A DNA stretch of 64,000 nt, from assembly GCA_050084515.1 (NCBI GenBank), contig CM114271.1:18228001-18292000 (forward strand), read 5' to 3'. Position 1 is the stretch's first letter; each line of letters starts with the position of its first letter. This stretch comes from Blasia pusilla. Lineage: Eukaryota > Marchantiophyta > Marchantiopsida > Blasiales. The notes beneath the pieces are model-generated. The model worked only from the letters and a program-made list of their open reading frames with translations. It made no database searches and was not told where the DNA came from. Made by a program: the position numbers and the translations under genes. Of this stretch, positions 59,960-64,000 are shown piece after piece.

Positions 59960-60905
59960 AAGACTCAAAATCCAAGTCAAACAATTCAGGTCCATGGCCT
60001 TTGACCCAACACATGACGTCGTGAAGCCTCGTAAATAGAAGCAAATTTGTCACACCGAGAGCAAATCCCATCGCACGCTCTCTCTCATCAGCGTTAGGCT
60101 CCACCAAGTGTCGCACATGAGAATCCCATACAAGCCCCGGACCACCTTCCCTGTAGGCATGTGACGAGGGAAAACTCACAAATGTGGGTAGTGCCATCCT
60201 AGGCTGGCCCACACGGTTCACCACTGCCATGGGTGACCGATCAATAACCCTCACCACTTGAGAAAGTCGCCCAAAGATATCAAGATACTATCCACCGTAA
60301 GGCGAGGATCGGCCGCTGACCGCATCATATGCTCAACGAGAACCTCCCTAGGCAACAAGTTTGTCCATCACAAGCGTGGACGATGTGCACGCGAGCCAAC
60401 TCGCGCTGCATCCAACAACACCGCTGGTCCAATCCAAGACCGCACCTCATGAACACTCGCCATCATCCGGGTTCGAGTGTCACCCAACAATGGAACATTC
60501 TCCAGAATGTAAGCTAGAGCACGTGTCGATGAACTCTGAAGATGTCGTAACACCCGTAACATCTCCCAAAACAATCGAGACCTAGGGTCATGTAATCCCT
60601 CACCACGACCAGCACGTGTATGACCCTGACATGGCCATCCAACAATCACCAAATCCACAGGACCAACCCTCTCAAGGTCTTGCGGCCCCAACAATGCAAT
60701 GTGTGATGGTAAAGCACGCTGGTACCCACGAATAGATGATGGCGGCAACAACTCGGATATCTCCGCATCAATCGACCAATATGTCGGGATGAGACTCTGG
60801 GCCGTCTCATCTCGCTCCACATACACGTATCTCCGACAGAATACCGCCTGCAACATCGCCGCCAAACCAAGTGCTAATCCCACCAAAGAGATCTAACACA
60901 CAAAT
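59960..60905 (-). pseudogene. Element B C5-cytosine DNA methyltransferase, best-kept copy
   Basis: A single open stretch (60886-60368) spans motifs I end to VIII. It includes LALGLAAMLQAV, RRYVYVERDETAQS, VDLVIVGWPCQGHTRAGRG (catalytic Pro-Cys-Gln at 60626-60634), RSRLFWEMLRVLRHL, YILENVPLLGDTRTRMMASV (Glu-Asn-Val at 60494-60502) and VLLDAARVGSRAHRPRL. A TGA replaces the first Trp of WWTNL. VLDLFGG of motif I is at 60880-60899, one shift upstream. The C-terminal part (NADERERAMGFALGV, about 60061-60098) follows. It is the clearest proof that the domain was a complete methyltransferase with PCQ and ENV catalytic motifs. Confidence 0.95.
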
Positions 60906-61380
60906 ACCCTCCGCGGATATCGCCATACAATGGGTGTAGTATCCAAAGGGGATAACCTAACTGGACAGAAGTAGGAGTCCGCCGTGGGGCCTCCTCTTCC
61001 TCGTGAGGTATAATGACCTCACACCAAGCCTCTGCACTAGGCGTCGGCCTCCGCCATAGTGCACCGCTGAACTCCAAAGTGGCACATCCAACGATGAGGA
61101 TGCCACTGCTGCAAAAATAGGGACCTCCTCTACCTCCTCATGCGCAGGAGAATCCATAGCAGAAACATTACCCTCCAAAAAGTCTCCTGGCCAAGTGACT
61201 ACTCCACTAAAACCAGCCATAGATGCTAACACTGTTGGGGAAGACCCTCCTGGTCGAGCCCCAGTAATAAATCTCACAGGAACTTGGCTCATACGTCCAT
61301 CCCCGGACTGCCAACCAGGTCAGAAGACTGTCTCGACCCAAATAATCCATCGAAAACCCATCGGATACAATCGCTCCTCC
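60906..61380 (-). pseudogene. Element B protease-methyltransferase linker
   Basis: GVVTWPGDFLEGNVSAMDSP, then HEEVEEVPIF. The same VTWP.D..EG motif precedes the methyltransferase in elements A and 1. I know no domain of this kind; it may be the N-terminal extension of the methyltransferase. Confidence 0.65.
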
Positions 61381-61665
61381 AACTAGTACATCATACGACT
61401 CGGCTGATGTGACTACCGCAGATACTCCCAACCGGGACCTATCAGTCGCATGATTTGGTCTCAAGTGTACAGAAAACATCTCCCGTGTCATGAATTGAGA
61501 CCTATCATTGGCTCCTCCAAGTGATGTTTGAATCTGGAATGGGCAAGACTCAAGCTATGACCTCCGAATACCCAAACCAATACATGCCGCCTTTCCCAAC
61601 ATCAAGGTTGGGCACCGTGAGTCTAACAAGACTCTATCTGGTCTATACACTGTCTGTAGGACTCA
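61380..61665 (-). pseudogene. Element B aspartic protease
   Basis: RVLLDS is followed by a one-base shift in the GAQP codons, then LMLGKAACIGLGIRRS, FQIQTSLGG and YDVLVGGAIV. It matches the proteases of elements A and 1. Confidence 0.75.
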
Positions 61666-62250
61666 CCAATCGGAAGATCCCACCGGTTGTCCAACATACA
61701 TACACCAGGTGTAAGCCTCTCACGATCAATGGCTGGCCGGGCTGGTAATGCATCCATCTTCGCCGCGCTTGCCAAGTAGCATTGGTACTCAATGCTACTC
61801 TTGACATAGAGGGTCGCTCCACCGCAACACCCTCATCCACCTCAACACGTGTAGCAGTAACACCCCCACGTTCACACAACGTGGCTGCTAACTGAAATAC
61901 AGGAGCTAAGTCAACTCCTAAAGCCATCGCCCGTGGTGAAAACAATGGGGATCCCAACACTGAAGTTGCCATCCGCAATACTGCATTGGATGCTGCACCC
62001 GTGTCTACTACACGCGATGTAGATGCCTCAGTCCCCACTGTCGGCTCAATAGGCTGCGTAGGAACCATGGATGGAGTCCTAAGCACCTCAGACAACAAGA
62101 ATGACTGGGGAAGCCTAGCCTGCCTCCCAGCCTCACCCCTCTGTGGGTCCAACTCCACAGTAGCACCACGTGGCTCTGACGCTCGAGTGGCTCCTCTCAG
62201 AATCGCTGGTGATGCCTCAACTTTGTCTTTGCACTCGCCATATAAGAGAG
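61665..62250 (-). pseudogene. Element B gag-protease linker
   Basis: LDPQRGEAGRQARLPQSFLL, VDLAPVFQLAATLCERG and VEVDEGVAVERPSMS, nearly the same as in element A. No known domain. Confidence 0.7.
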
Positions 62251-62251
62251 A

Positions 62252-63756
62252 TCATCCCTCCATAAGAGGTGGAAGCCCTCGCTCCCGAACCCGATCTATC
62301 TTTGGATATCGACCATAGTAGCCAACTTCTGCTCCAATCTGCTCAATCTTGGCGCCATAGTCGACTGTCGTAGTGGTAGGGGTAGCCACCGTAGGCTCTC
62401 CAACCACTGGTCCACCTCTACCACCCCTACCACCTCTACCACCTCGGCCTCTCGGAGCTACTCCACCACGGCCACGGCCTGATCTCAACTCTGGATGAAG
62501 ATCAAAGCAACGCTCTCGAGGATGACCTAGTCTCCCGCAATGATCACACTGAGTTGGGGCCGACCGAGGCCCATGCTCCAAAGTCCGTCTCCCATCCTCT
62601 TGGGGACAAAACTTCCTAACATGATCATCTCCACATGTCCAACATGATCGCCCTTGCTTGCTGGGGCAGCAAATGAAGGCAATGGTCTCTGCACAAATGT
62701 CCCTCTAGGACTTGATCGAGGTCGCGTGTACCCCCACGACTCCCATTGCTACTACCACCACCACTACTACGAGACTGTGAGGTGGGCGGTGAACACGAGA
62801 AGTAGTAGTTGTATCCCCATGAATGCGGATGTCACCACTCTCTCCTTCACCATGTTAAGCTCAATCTTCTCGGGATAGAGCAAACACATGGGTCAATGTG
62901 GGTGAATCATCACTCATAAGAGTAGCATCACGCACCCTATGGCGCAAATCTCTGTCCAAGATCCCATACCAAAATCGACTTCTGATCCTCGGTCACACCT
63001 GGGTAACTGAAATCAGCGTCGATACGCTGGCGTGTATGCCTCACTTAAGACTCTCACCACCTTTCGCTCAAAGTCCTGAAGATTCCTCAACTTCTCCGTC
63101 TTCACTCCTTGATAGTTCTTCTTCAACCTCTTGAAGAACTCGAACGGGCTAAACGATGGTGGGGCACTAGTACCTCCACTAGTACCCCCACTAGTACCTC
63201 CACTTTGGTACCCCCACTCCGGCTTGTACTCGTACCACTCAACGTCGGGCTGGCTGGCATAGTAGGAGCACTACTACCAATACCACCATGGGTGATAGAC
63301 ACATAGCCTGGAGACCAATATTGTCTCCATGCCTCAATCTCAGCAACATGGTCCTTCCTAAACTCATGGTAATCATCCATGGGTGGTCCTTCCAAATCTT
63401 TGAAACAACCCTTCCAAGCCAAGAAGGGTGTAAACAATGGCGTTCCGCAACATCTGCATATCACACCACGTATCAAACTTCTGCATGAAGTCCTCCAACT
63501 CAATGGTACCCACTGCACCCGAGTATCGTCGTGGGCCCTTCATGGCCCCATATCCACCGTCCATGTCCCAAATCAATGGAGTTGCAACACTCGATAACAA
63601 CGTAGAAGACTCGATGTTTGGAACACCCTCGTCCTCCTCTTCATCAACCGTCGGAAGTGGAAAAGGTAGCCGATACCTAAATCCACTCCGTGTGAAACCA
63701 CCACTGTCCGCACCACGGTCCCCAACCAGACCACCCGACAGCTCCGTGATGACCAA
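62252..63756 (-). pseudogene. Element B gag with two zinc knuckles
   Basis: It starts with VITELSGGLVGDRGADSGGF (63756 downward) and includes ELEDFMQKFDTWCDMQMLRN and the Gly/Thr-rich run. The knuckles are CWTCGDDHVRKFC (about 62605-62650) and CDHCGRLGHPRERC (about 62510-62560), both with all four ligands. A Gly/Arg-rich RGRGGRGGRGGRGG stretch follows. Several frameshifts are present. Confidence 0.85.
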
Positions 63757-63957
63757 CGCCGATGCCGCACCACCACCAAATTACCCAAATGACGTCGATG
63801 TCGCTCTACTATTGTAGCTCTACTAGCTATGGGTGTAGGCAATCTAACCTCTCATCACTACAAGAAGTCTCCCACAGTTTACTGGTCATCACTCCAGCCT
63901 CACTATCAATAGCACACAGGAGTAACACTACTCTGGAAATCAACGTCAACCCTAACA

Positions 63958-64000
63958 ATGGGCGCGCAAGCAAGAAGCACGATGGAGGGGATCCAGACAC
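63958..64000. other. Flank of element B
   Basis: The sequence departs from the element A leader here and is too short to identify. Confidence 0.5.

Larger units (their letters stand above)
56328..63957 (-). mobile_element. Element B: gypsy with DNMT and PHD domains (family II)
   Basis: Very similar to element A over its whole length and in the same orientation, upstream of it. It keeps the RNase H core that A has lost. Its frame is broken by many one-base losses, often at CTG or CAG. The 5' leader (GTTGACGTTGATTTCC) stops at about 63957, beyond which the sequence differs from the A leader, so the 5' LTR is missing or lies outside. Confidence 0.9.

Overview
The window is a eukaryotic, very repeat-rich nuclear segment, most likely from a streptophyte plant. 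I favour a non-seed land plant or a charophyte alga. The reasons are Ty1/copia, Ty3/gypsy and plant-type LINE remains, a fragment of a plant-mitochondrial-type group II intron maturase, and long GT microsatellites. The exact organism cannot be read from the sequence. There is no operon structure and almost no host coding capacity. The only host-like pieces are a possible first exon (1562-1805, minus), an unidentified membrane-anchored ORF (36784-37467, minus) and a broken unidentified ORF (24015-25441, plus).

The main content is one superfamily of Ty3/gypsy LTR retrotransposons present in six copies, all decayed: element 1 (4866-13186, plus), element 2 (26697-30905, minus), element 3 (42080-44805, plus), element 4 (45330-48350, plus), element A (48359-56327, minus) and element B (56328-63957, minus). 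Read together, the copies give the order gag (two CCHC knuckles), aspartic protease, a DNMT3/DRM-like C5-cytosine DNA methyltransferase, reverse transcriptase, RNase H, a D,D35E integrase, and a C-terminal PHD finger in the place where chromoviruses carry a chromodomain. The methyltransferase is seen in elements 1, 3, A and B. The PHD finger is seen in elements 1, 2, A and B. I read this pairing of a chromatin reader (PHD) with a DNA-methylation writer in one retroelement as the most interesting system here. Capture of DNMTs by retrotransposons has been published for dinoflagellates and charophytes; I do not know of a published element that joins it to an integrase PHD finger.

Layout: 1-1500 is a 51/63-bp minisatellite. 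1500-4860 is a possible exon, AT-rich DNA and a LINE endonuclease remnant. 4866-13186 is element 1. 13187-15545 is a 5'-truncated LINE. 15545-21540 is a minus-strand copia tail followed by a plus-strand copia lying between inverted repeats and interrupted twice, by a gypsy LTR-PBS-gag piece and by a family-I LTR carrying two GT arrays. 21545-26696 is a GC-rich hairpin island, AT-rich DNA and the unidentified ORF. 26697-30905 is element 2. 30906-34026 holds a pyrimidine-rich tract, the mitochondrial-type maturase piece and a solo LTR. 34027-41730 is mostly unrecognised single-copy-like DNA. 41735-48350 holds elements 3 and 4 with a GT array. 48359-63957 holds elements A and B, head to tail.

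Family I (elements 1-4) has LTRs of about 0.6 kb beginning TGTCA and ending CACGACA. Family II (A, B) has a 472-bp LTR with the same terminal bases. In both families the last 110-130 bp of the LTR also lies between the polypurine tract and the LTR start, an unusual layout described under the findings.
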